64,000 bases of DNA from Mesorhabditis belari (Eukaryota; Nematoda; Chromadorea; Rhabditida; Rhabditidae). The notes under the pieces were generated by a model. It was not told the origin of the DNA. It made no database searches and saw only the letters and a program-made list of their open reading frames with translations. The position numbers and the translations under genes are program-made. This document shows, in pieces, positions 23,050 through 35,800 of this stretch (positions are counted from its first letter, which is position 1; every line of letters begins with the position of its first letter). The stretch spans positions 434,001 through 498,000 of the forward strand of contig CAUEEP010000926.1 of NCBI GenBank assembly GCA_958450365.1. The letters run 5' to 3'.

Positions 23050-23130
23050 TCTCGTCTGGTGCCCGGGGAAATATTTGAGAGGATTCAATGCACCAGAAAA
23101 GGTGTGCTTGCATTTTTGAGCACAAAGCAC
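23050..23130. mobile_element. MITE family C, truncated copy
   Basis: GCACCAGAAAAGGTGTGCTT followed by GCATTTTTGAGCACAAAG is one complete end of family C; the other end is reduced to GTCTGGTGCCC. Confidence 0.6.
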
Positions 23131-23819
23131 GGCTTTAACTAGAGCTGTTTGTTCAGATGATAAAGTTTGACTAGCTTGTAAACTTTGTAAAATAAAACCT
23201 AGTTCTATTTTCTAGCTAAGCCAGGGTTAATCAATTCAGAACAAAACTAGAGCTGACTTTCTGACTTCAGAACAAAACTAGAGCTGTTCCGGAGTTGGCT
23301 AACTATTTTTCTAAACCTGAAACAAGATTACTGTATGTTTAAGCTTTAGTTAGATTTTCTGTGCTTTTAGCTCTAAAAACTTGCTGCAAAAAGCTGCAAA
23401 AAGATTCAAGAATTTTAGAAAAATCAGCTTTTCCTCATCGATTTTTCACGCAAATCAGCAACTTAGATTCCCCTTTCATCAACTCAACGAAAAATTGTCT
23501 TAACATTGGTTTGAGTGGCTTGAAATGATAGCTTTCTTCTCGTGAACAATTTTCGAGACTTTCTCTTTTCCTTCGTCCCTTTCAAGTTCGATTTCACTAC
23601 GTTGTTCGTTTTTTCTTACAAAACACTCATTTGTCGGGTGTTTATTCGATTGTTTCCCCTTCAAGGACAGTTAAAATTCTTTTACTTTTCTTAGATGATT
23701 TCCTAGATGATTTCTTAGATGATAGATATTGATTTAATTTCTTTTTCTTTTTATTTTAGATTTAAATTTGTTTATTTCTGTAAATTTTAGGGTCCCCACG
23801 ACTGCAGAGGCCGGCACTG

Positions 23820-26800
23820 ATGCGGCCGAGTCACTCGATTGCCGTTTTACTTTTCGCACTTGCACTTTATGGAACAGGTCTGCATTGAAAATAACCATGA
23901 AAAAATAGGAATTTTTTTATTTATTGACTCTTTAATGGCGAGTTGAACGTTGGTTTTTTATGGGTTGAGGCTGGGAAGAAGCCGGGCGCCGGGTTTCGAA
24001 CCGGCGACTTATCGGGCGAACGCTCTACCAATGAGCTAGACCGACACAGATCCCATTGCCGTAGAGTAGGGCTTTATCGCTTTATCGGCTTTATCGCTTT
24101 ATCGGCTTTATCGCTCTCACTTATCGGGCGAACGCTCTACCAATGAGCTAGACCGACTCAGATCCCATTGCCGTAGAGTAGGGCTTTATCCCTTACTGAA
24201 GTGGTGAAAAAGCTAAGCCCATTGCCGCATCATCGCTTACAATCGGCTCACAATTAACTTCAATTAAGATACAGTAACGAGCTGAAGTACTCAAGTACTC
24301 AAGTAATCCAAGTACTCAAGTACTTTTCGAACAGCATGCGAATGAATAAATCTTTATATTCTTTGTATTTCAGTTTTAGGTAAAACTGAGAAAAAGCTAG
24401 CTACATATAAAATAAAAGAGTGAAATCGTTTACCTGATCACTTTAACATCACTAAGCTCATCTTTGTCGGTATTCTTTGAATCTTTAGCACAAATTCAAT
24501 AATCTCTTTTTTATGTTATTCAAAGATAAGCAGATCTAGATAATGATTTGTTTCAATCTTATCCCAACTAAAGCGAAATCAATTCTAATCTTCTTTCAGC
24601 AAAAGCTGATGACGATAATCCGATAACGAGTCGCTTCAAATGTCGATCAAACGGCTGTTGCGATCACCACGAATGGTTTGTTGGCTCAAAGAATTGCTCA
24701 AAAAATTTGATTGACCTAGAATTTGCATTCCTTGAGTTCAAAAATCTTTACTTGATTTGATTTGGGTCAAACAGTGATTAGTTTAATTTGTTGTTGCTCG
24801 GGAAAAAGGGGTAAATTGGCCTTGAAACGCAAGGAAAACACGCCCGAAAACGCCCGTTCCGTTTTTGAGTTCTCGAAAAGTAAAAATCTCGATGAATGAT
24901 AAACGATGAGAAAGTTGAAAATAGGAATAGGCCTTGATTTAGAACATCTAAACTATCAAGTTGACTATCAAGCTTCAGTTGACGCGTACAAAAGACAAAA
25001 CGAGAGTTAGTGCAAAATAGAAAACAGTTTGTGGGAATCTTCTCCAAACAATAATCGTTCAAAGTTCAAAGACTGATTCCAACTCCATTTCTAGGTGTCG
25101 CTTCTGGGCGTCGGTTGGCGAGTGTCGAACGAACTCTGAATGGATGGAGGACAATTGTCAACTTGCTTGCGGGACATGTCGGAAGAGTCGGTTTCTCAAT
25201 CATTTCAAATCACTATTGTTCGTTGGTGTACTTTGTGCTCAAAAATATAAACCCACCCTTTCTAGTGCACTTGTTTTTGCGGTTTTTGCAGTAGGAAAAT
25301 GCAAAATTTCTGCTTGAAAAAGTGCAGGATTAAGTGCGCCAGATGGGATGCGATTTCCGTTCAAAGTACATACTGTAAATACTGTAATAGTACCCCACAC
25401 CCCTCGTACAGTCGCGTAGTCGCAAAAGTTTTTTAGTATTTCATTTTTTTCAAAGCGCGCCCGTACCTTCAAAAATTGCGTCTTTGGTATCAAAAACCTG
25501 ATAGCTGAAATTCAGGGCTATTTTTTGATAACTAAGTGCGCATTGTAGCATAAACCAGTGTCGAGAAAAACGCGTTCAAAGCCAGGCTACCTGATGCTCC
25601 GTCTTTTGATATCGAAAAATAGCCCTGAATTTCAGCTATTTTTTGATACCTAAGCGCCCATTGTAGCACATAAACCAGTGTCGAGAAGCACTCGTTCAAA
25701 GCTAGACTACGCAACACTCCGCACCGTCATTATGGGGGTGGGGTACTATTTCAGTATTTACGGTATGCAAACGAAGTCAATGAGTAATCTTTGCATGCGG
25801 TGACCCGTTTCGTTTCTCGTTTTCTTGCATCCAAGTGCCACGCACAACAACAGCAAATGAAAGAATCGTCTTTGCATGTAAATGTTGTAAATGTGTTTCA
25901 GACTTGCCACAAATACTCAATCGTCTCCTCACAAGACACGAGGGTGGACGAGGGGGAAACATGCCCGGGATCCCACCACATCGAGGTTCCCCCAGAAATA
26001 GAAAAAAAAAGACGCCTATCTCTCTAATCTTTTTTTGCTAGCTGATGCGCTTTAGTTGCTTTAGACAGGAGAATTCTTTTTTCAAAATCCCCCAATTCAA
26101 AATCCTCTAGAAAATCTTTCAAATTATTGATACTATGGGCTTCATAGTCTCCAGAACATTCTTATAGGTACTCTATCAAATGACGGTAATAATATCTAGT
26201 AGTAGTTTCTCGGGTCATAAATAAACAGATCAAAATAGTATGAATACAGTATTTTCGAATACTTAGAAAAACGGAAGACGAGAGCTTTACGATAAGATTC
26301 TTCTACTTATTTCAATGACAAGTGACAGGTCAACATTAAGGATTTGATGTAGAAAAAAAGGTTAATGTTTTTGTAAAAGGATTATAGACCTCTAGAACCC
26401 TTAGATTTTTATTAAAGGCTTGAAAGATACGCGCAAAACAGCCCCTTGGCACGCAACTCAATCTGCAGCTTTTCATCAACAGATTTTAAGGGCTTTCATA
26501 TGGTTTGACATGTTTCTTTTCTAGTCAAAAAGCCCAAAAAAAACAAGCAACGAGCCATCGCTGTTTGCCTTGGAATCTGAACTTCGACGTGCTATAAAAA
26601 GCCTAGGTAAATAGCAGATCCACCACAAGGGTAGTCTCGCAGGGGCAACAGCAGGGGCAACGGTCAAATTTGCATGAAATGGCTTATTCATTGATATTTG
26701 CATGACATGGCTTATTCATTGATATTTGCCGTTCAAAAGCTTGTCAGTCTTTTAGTGGGGGACTATTCTGCAGATCCAAAAAGAAAGGTGGGGGGAGGGG

Positions 26801-29800
26801 GGCGATAATGTAATACTCCCAAAAAAAACTATTTCATGTAAGTGAAGTGTCATTCTATTAAAGGGTATCATTCTATTTAAGGATATCATTCTAATAAAGC
26901 ATTTACGGTAAATAATGTTGCATGGCAAGGGGTTTTTTTGAGCGCATCTTCCAAGCCTTTAATATAAATCACAAAAGCATTCTACAATTTGTATAAAGAA
27001 ATTCTTTGGAGAAAGTTATTGTAATTTTTATATTAAAAAGGAATTAAACCGGAGCTACAGCCTGTTCACGAAGCTACAGCGAAGATATAGCCCAAAAGCT
27101 GTAAGGCGATTATTTGTGGTCACCCTGTAGATAAACATCAACGCGAAAAGCAATAATTTTAAAGTGATTTGTTAAAGTTTGTTAAATTATATGTTTTTTA
27201 TCTATTTGTTTCTTTTTTAAGATTAGATTTGTACAAAATGAGCTTTAAAACTAGATATATTAGAACTAATATTGATATATTAGTTCGCATCAATATTGAA
27301 CATCCTTTAAACCCCTCGCCATCCATCCACTCAAGCACCTTGGGCTCAAATCTCTAACTAATTAGAAGCTCTCGTTTTTAGAATGCACAATCCGTTAACA
27401 CACACTTTAGATTGCAAGCACGTTTCACTTTAAACCTTCTACAAAACTTTCACTTGTCACGCTTTTCTATTGTTGTGTGTGCGTCCTCAGTTCTTGGTTT
27501 CCTCCTGTTTTTTATAAAATAAAATTTTTTTGAGACACCTCTCACACTAATCTTTAGTTTTCTCTTTTTCAATGCACTGATTATCTTGTGATTTCAGGGT
27601 TGTTGACGATGAGACGACCAAATCCTTTCCGACCGGCCTCCCCTCCCCGACCACCAGTCACCCGTCCACCCACTCGTCTCACCCGGCCAACTTTCCGACC
27701 AACAACAGCCCCTGTGACTGCTGCCCGAACATTCCCACCCCGTCAACCAGTTACAAGACCTGTGGGTTTAGCTTTATAATTACTTGGATTTTGCTTGGAA
27801 ACTTTTTAAGGGCTTCAAATTGTTAGATATAGTGACAACACTTTTTAGTATCTTTTTAGTATCCAGAACTTTTGTAGTGTATCCTTGAAACTTGCAAATT
27901 TTAGATGCATTTTAATAAGCTAGCTTTCTTAAACTATTCCTTACAGAAGCTTTAACTTTTTATATCGTTTTTAGCGACCAGTGTTTACCCAAACGCGTGC
28001 TCGAGTCACCGCTCCACCAACGAGGTTTGTTGTTTTTTTTTAATCCCACAGCTTTTGCGTCAGTGACATTTGCGTCAAATTGGCTTCAATTCATAGTTGA
28101 TAATTATTCTTAGAATATTAGAATTGTTAGAATAATCCAAGTTGAAGCGGCAGAGCTGGAGCTGATTCAATTCAAAGCTAACGTCATCTGATTCAATTCA
28201 ATGAGTCATACTTGGGCTATAAGTAGAGCTAAACTGAAGCTTGAAGTTATCTCTTAAACAATAGATTAGTACTCACAAGTCAAAGCACAGACAAATGTTT
28301 TTAGCTGATAAGCAGTAAGGGAAAATTTCCCAGCGATTCAGCGTAAATGTCACTGACGCAAGAGTCGCCAATCCCCCAAAAACGCCGCAAATTTATGTTC
28401 TAGCCGCAACGAGAGCCACTCAAACCATTCATTCACTTTAGCAATTAGGCCAATCAGTTTCCTAAGCACTCACAAGATTTGGGCAAAAATAATCCCGGTT
28501 TGGGGTTTTTCAGCAACCTTGCCACCACCGAATTCACGACGATTCGGCTGATCACCGTGCCACCGACGACAACGGTGATGAGCACAACGACAATTGGACC
28601 GACAAGCCCTTTTGGGCACACCCTTCTACCGCCTGGTTTCCAGTTTCAGCCAGGCGCCCGGAAGAGACCATTTTTCCCGTTCTTTATGCCATTCCCCGGA
28701 AAAGCACCATTGATAACGAAGAGGCCGATGGCGGTGCCGAGTACGACAAGTACCACGACGACAACGACAACAACAACGACCACGACTACGACAACAACAA
28801 GAACCACAACAAGAACCACAACTACAACAACTACAACAACTACAACAACTACAACGACGACAACTACTACAACAACCACACGGTGAGGGCTATGAATGCC
28901 CGGAATGTGCATGCTTTGTGCATGCATGCTTTCAAGCATTTCCTCTTTTTTTTTGCATAACATTTGACTGGAGTTGGTTGGCTAAAGTGTCTGAATTAAT
29001 ACTAAACTTTTGAGAAAACGTAGTAAGAATCTAGAACTATAGAACTATAGAACTATGCTACTACAGCACAGTACTATTGTCTACCAGCATTCTACAGATT
29101 CTGTACTATTGCTGTGAGTACTTTGTGTACTGTGATATGTATTACTGGAGGCGTACTGTAACAATGTAGTACTGTAGTACAATGTATAGGCCCAGTATTG
29201 TATTATTTAGTGAACTACGGTACTGTAAGTTGCCTACGACAGTACTGTGACTACTGTAAGCTTAACTATAGTACTGTAAGTACTACTACAGTACTGTAAG
29301 TTAAGCTATACCTAAGAGCTAGACTACGGTAAGCCGTAGACTCTTTCCAACTCCAATCTCACCTCTCATTTCTCTTGCGTTTACCACACTTGCACAATTA
29401 AACCTTTTTCCACAACTTTCCACAATTTTCAGCGTTTCTTTTTTTGGGATTTTGTGACTAAAGACTAAAGAGTGTTGTGGAGTGCAGTGAAGCTTCAGAC
29501 TGAACCGTCCCCGTGTTCCACCATCCCGGCCATTCACCCGTCAGCCGTTTCCCAATCTCACAATGAGACGACGTCTCCCATCTAGACTCAACGCTGTCTT
29601 CAATCGTCGCCCTCCTGCAGTCACCGTTCGTCCTTTCTTCACGCAAACCACTCGTCAGCGTACGACAACACCGATTACTCGGTTAGGTTTTCCTTTAGGA
29701 CGTGTACTTTGTGCTCAACATAGAAACGCACTTCTTCTAGTGCAGATTCTGTCATTCTAAACTGGAATGAAGAAGTCAGTGCTAAGGGGAAAAAAAACAC

Positions 29801-32800
29801 ATTAGTAAATGGTTAAAAAAAAAAGAGGAAATAAGTGTGCCAGAAAGCGTGCTTTTGTTAGAGCACAAAGTACTTGTTTACTTTACAATAAACCGGTCAA
29901 AAAAAATTACGGTAATATAGCGAAAAATTTTTTCTCAAAGAGTGATCTAATTTACTTACTTTTTCTCGAATTTTTAATATAATTATTGGCATTAATAATC
30001 TCATAATTGTGCTGTGAATTGAAATTGAATTAAACTTTAAATTTTAAATGCATGAATGAAAAATGATTGAGCTACTAATTTCAATTGTTTAGAATTTTCA
30101 AAAATCAAATGAGAATGCAAGCAAATTTTGCGTGATTTTTTTTTCCTTTTTCTATCGCATGCATGCGGAGAAAATTTACCCCTTATTTAACTCTTTTGAC
30201 TTTTCTTTTTTTTCTTTCTTTCAACACGAGGCATGTCGTGTGTATTTTTGAAGAAGCTAACAAAGCTTTATTGTATCTTGAACGTGTTTAGACCACCTCC
30301 TCCACCACCACCTCCACCACCACCACCACCACCAGCTCCCCGTCCAACCCCAGCGCCTGTCATCGTCCAAGCGAACCCTGGACAAAATCTATCTCCCCCA
30401 CCTGCTTTCCATGAACGGTGAGATAAATAAAATAAAAGAAATAAAAGACCCTATTATTCTCTAATAATAGTGCGCCTAAATTCCTCGAAATTTCGAAAAC
30501 CAGAACCTATTGATGTGCGGTCGGAAAATGTAACTGATGAGGAGAACTTATGAGTGTCCTTTATGCGGCCGCGTAATAGCTCTCAATCTGGTACACGCTC
30601 CCGATACACCTTAGAGTGTTGAGTTTCTGTGAAAAATTGGAAACCGTAAAATCATCACCAACTTGGCGACACTACTATTAGAGAAAATATGGTACCAGAT
30701 TTGGACTAGAACTGCTGGCGTGACTGCCTGAAGACTGCCAGGTCTGGCATATTTTTGGGTCATACTACTTTGGGTCTAAAGATAGGGGTTTTTTTTTGGG
30801 TCATACTACTTTGAGTCCCTGGGTCAATTGAGGCTATGACTTGATCAAGTTGGGTTATGCAGAATCTTGGCCTGATTCTAGCCTGGAGCCTGGCCAGGCC
30901 CTGGCCAGACCCTGGCCAAACCCTGAGCCTGGCAGAACTCAGAAGAGTCACCCGGAAGCCAAGCAAGAATAGCCCTGGCAAAGGACTAGATTTATAGCTG
31001 CAATCTATTGGCAAACTTAGCCCAATTAGTCCAGGGACAAGCCAAAAGCCAGGGCCAGGCTTGGCCTGGTCTTCTGGGTATTTTTAGCCAGGTCTGTAAA
31101 GTTAAGCAATGACCGAGAAAGTGATTTGAAACGAACGACCTAGCCATAAGTTTTCAGCTCAACAGCAGCTCAGAATGCCCGCTGTCTCCAACTCTTGCGC
31201 AATCCACCCGAGAATCTCGCCGAGATCCTTCACCGCGAACGTCTCTTCCAACCAGTTGAGGGTATGTAAATTCTTGAAATTCAACTATTCATTTTTCAAT
31301 TGTCAGATCAATCTGGGCGACGACCACTCGATTTGGACCAAGTGGTGCGATCGAATCTCGCCAATGCTTGTGTGCCGAGAAATGACGAAGCCGAGTGTGA
31401 ACGATCGGCTTGTTATCATTTATACTTCAGGTAGGAGCACTTTTCTTGATTAATTGGTTATTTGTAAGCAATTTACCTACGACTTATCTAGAACTTTCGA
31501 CGGAACGTGCAACAATGTGAGAGATCCACTCCAGGGTGGTGCTTATCGTCCGTACACTCGCCTCCTCCCGCCCAACTACGATGATGGACTGCATGAGCCT
31601 GTTGGTGAGTGAATCGAACTTGTATTTACAAGTTAATCCTACAATTTTGTTGCATAAGCCAGTACTACAAAAGACAGTTTATGGCTCAAACTTTAACCAA
31701 CGAAAAACCGAGATAGATTGCTAGATTCACTAAAATGAATACCTCCAATCGATTCCGCGGCCCTGAAAACCCCAGGGTACAAATTTCCAGCTAAATTTCC
31801 TCTTTTTGTGCCATCTACAAGCCAAAAGAAGAATCACAGTGTAAACTTATGAGTGTCCTTTATGCGGCCGCGTAGCTCTCAATCTGGCATACGCTCCCGA
31901 TAGACTTCGTTCAAATCTAGGTGGCCTTTTCCCGGAGTCTCGTCCAAATCCTCGTGTCGTCACCCGTACGATCATTTCCTCGGATGAACAAGTGCTCTCC
32001 AATGAATTCAACGCGCTTCTCATGCAATTCGGGCAATTTGTATCGCACGATATGGCCAAGGTAAATTGAGAACTTGGAAATTCGTAGAATTCTCCTTCAT
32101 CTGTGACGAAAACCTTTCCAGACGACCCTGGTCCCCTCATCGAAATGCAATGTTTGCCAGAATATGACCTCTCGTTGCATGGCCGTCCGAGTGATGCCTG
32201 ATGATCCAAATCAGACGTTTGTTTTAGATTGAAAATTGTTTAAAACTTTCTGTTCAGTTTCCGTCACGATACCTGCATTCGTGTCTCTCGATCGTCACCA
32301 ATTTGTGGCTCTGGAAATTTGAAACCCCGACAACAGCTTAACGAGAACTCGAACTATATTGATGCATCTCCGATCTACGGATCATCGGTTAGTCTGTTTT
32401 GATGCATTTCCGATCTACGGATCATCGGTTAGTCTGTTCTAAGCCTAGATCTTTGAGAACTTAAAGACGAATCTGGATTTGAAATGTGTTTTTGTTTGTT
32501 TTCAATCCATTAAGATTTAGAATTCAAAGGCATTATGTAAGCTTTTGGATTTTGATTTTAGTGATTAGACATGTTCATTTTCTGTCCATTCGTCGATAGG
32601 TTTACAATGGAAATTCATGTCTTAAGTTCTTTAAAATCGACCTTTTCAAGCGTTTTTTACCATTGAATAGCATTTTATAATTTAATGGCGAAAAAAACGT
32701 TTGAAAAAGTCGATTTTAAGAGGGTTTAAGACATGAATTTCCGCTGTAAACCTATTGACGAATGGACAGAAAATGAACATATCGACGAATGGACATGCTG

Positions 32801-35800
32801 GTAGTTATTGATTTGTAAGTATCGAATTTCAAAACTTTCTTCTAGGTGTTTGATTCGAAGAAATTCCGCGATGGTCGAAGCGGTCGACTTCTGTTGCCAA
32901 TGTTCAACGGAATGCAGAGTCAGTGAAAGTTTGAGAGAATCAAAAAAAGATAATCGAAAATAACAATCAATTAATCATAACTAACTACTGACAATGAGAT
33001 ATTCAAAGAACTAGACTATTTTCTATCAAAAATAAGCCTTAAAACTGTGACTGGTGTTTTCAAGTCCAAGAAACACTAGTCATGGTAATTCCAACTCTGA
33101 TATTTGCCATTCAGCAGCAAGATAAGCTATTCTAGGTATGCAAGTAACCATTGTGTTCATAAGAAATTTTGCAGTGCTCCCATTCGATACTGGCTCATGC
33201 CGTGGCTCTCGTTCCTCATGCAAGGTGATCTTCCGTGCCGGGGATTCCCGTGTAAATCTTTTTGTCGGTCTCTCTTCTTGGCATACTGTATTCACCAGAG
33301 AACACAACAGGTTGGCATTTAAATTTTAAACCATAGCTTAAAGCACAGTAAGAGCTTAAAGCTTAAAGTACACAGTAAGCTTAAAGCACAGCAAGAGAAC
33401 AGTAACGTTTAATCAAACAGTAAGGTTTAATCGAACTGATCAAGATCAAGAATTGACCTTGAGTAATAAAGAAATGAAGGAATTTGCAAAAAGTAGCTTC
33501 CCGGAGATGGGATTGAACCATCGATCACTGAGGACTTGAACGCTTTTCGGGCAATTGCCACTGAGCTATCCGCTCATTTTCTAACCACTGAGCTATCCGG
33601 TCATTAACTTTTGAAGAGCAAGAAGGAAAGAGAAAGAGGAAGAAGAAAGAAAGATAAAGAGGAAGAAGAAAGAAAGATAAAGAAAGATCATTTCAGAATA
33701 GCCGCTCAATTAGAACGCTTCAATCCACACTGGAATGGTGATCGAGTGTTTATGGAAGCTAGAAAAATCGTCGGAGCCGAAGTGCAAGCAATCGTCTATC
33801 GGTACAAAAACCCTCATGATCTTGAAAAACTCTTACAATTCAGTGAATATCTCCCAAAAATCCTTGGCTCAGCCTTTGCCACAACTGTTGGTGAATACTT
33901 TGGATACGATCGAAATGTCGACTCGACGATCGCAAACGAATTCACCTCAGGAGCTTTCCGATTCGGTCATGGAATGATTCAGGTGAGATTTTTCAGTTTT
34001 AAAATCATTATTGCAAAAATTCAGGAAATGTATCAACGCTTGGATGCAAATTTCCGCAATATGAGCATCGGACCGTTAGTTTTAGAGCACGGAACACTGA
34101 AGTCGGATACTCTGATCTTTGAGGTACTTGCCGTTGTTAAATAATGTTAAATAATAAAGTTGTTTTAAAGTTTTTAGATAATAAACTAAAAATTTTTAGG
34201 GAGGACCTGAGGCGATGATTCGCGGAATGTTGGTGCAGCCAGTGAAACGCCCGCAACGTGTCACCCCAGCGGTCACCGAGAAAATGTTCGGCTCCACTGA
34301 TTTGGCCACTATCAATATTCAGGTTTCAATTTGAATTCGAAGTCTTTTAGTCTTATTTTCCATAGAAATATTGAAAATTTTTTTAGCGAGGCCGCGATCA
34401 CGGACATCAACCTTACACCAAGTACCGTGAACTCTGCGGAATGGGTGCGGCGGCGAATTTCGACCAATTGGGCAGGGAGATTCTCTCGACGAGTATGAGA
34501 CAACGATTGCAACATCTTTATGGAAGTGTTGGTGAGTGAAAGGGTTGTTAGGCTTAGGCTTAGGCTTTATAATGGATTTGTTAAAGAGAACCAGTCCATT
34601 CGATACAGTTATTGATTCCGACTTAGGTCTGTAACTTGTAAACAAAATCTGCTGAATAGAAATAGCTCGAGATTTCTGGCATCAAAGTTTTACTTTTATT
34701 TGTGAAAATCAAAATATCTTTCTGAAAAATAAAAAGCAAAAGTTTGCCAAATGGGGGATTCGAACTCATCACAAGAGACGAGTTACCGGTTCCGCAAATC
34801 AGCGCACTACCCCTACACCACGACCGCCGCGGAAAAGTCGGCGTAAACTCAGCCCAAGAGCTGAGTTGGCAGCGTAAACTCAGAGTGTATAGAAAAAAAT
34901 TTGATGCCAGAAATCTTGCGTTTACGAGCTATTCAACGAATTTTGATTACAGATTCGGATTTGCCATTCAATTTTCTATCGGATAGGCTAGATCTCGTTT
35001 CGAAATCCCACGAAAACCTAGAACTCTAGTTAGAAATTCTCTAGTTAGAAATTCTATACAAGTAGGACAAAAACTAGTTGTTAAATTCCACCCTGAACCT
35101 GAACAACTCGAAATTAAAGTACTGTCACTCAATTCGGATCTCATTTCTCTCTAGATCGAATCGATTTGTGGGTGGGAGCGTTGGTTGAAGATCCGGTTGT
35201 GAGAGGCCTCGTTGGACCAACAATCGCTTGCATCATCGGGCCACAATTCAAGAGAACAAGAGATGGAGATCGGTGAGTGAGAGATGGAGATCATTTTCAT
35301 CAATCAATGAATAGACTCTACTACGAGAACCCGGGAGTGTTCACGCGAGCTCAACTGAATGAGATCCGAAGGAGTTCTTTGTCGAGAATACTCTGCGATA
35401 ATGCGAGGGGACTTTCTGTGAGTTTAGCTAGCAACAGCTAGCAACAGTTTAGCTAGCAACTTTAGTTGAGTCTCGAAATATTCAAGCCACAAAAGTAAAG
35501 ATACAAAAATGGGATTTTAATCTGGATATAAGCATTTTTTTTTAATCCCAGAATCAGTCTCGAAATTGGCTAGCTGCACCTTTACAATCATCGACTTGAT
35601 TTAAAAGAAAAAGAAAATTCGGGAAATACTATCACTAGTTACATCGCTTCTCTATTTATTAGATAAGTCCTGTCCGTTTTTCAATTCCTTTTTCTCGAAA
35701 ATCTCCTCTGTTTTTTGATCGATTGCTTTGAAAACTTGGCTACAAGTAGTAGCCAAATTTTCTATTAGTAGCCAAATCTATTAGTAGCCAAAGCCAAAGC

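Noticed and set aside
28646..28963. Minus-strand poly-Val frame
   Set aside because: Complement of the Thr-coding ACA run of the peroxidase linker exon.
32164..32220. Reading through the GTTTGTTTTAG after exon 13 as coding
   Set aside because: Read-through meets a stop at once; the 41-nt intron to 32257 restores the conserved peroxidase sequence.
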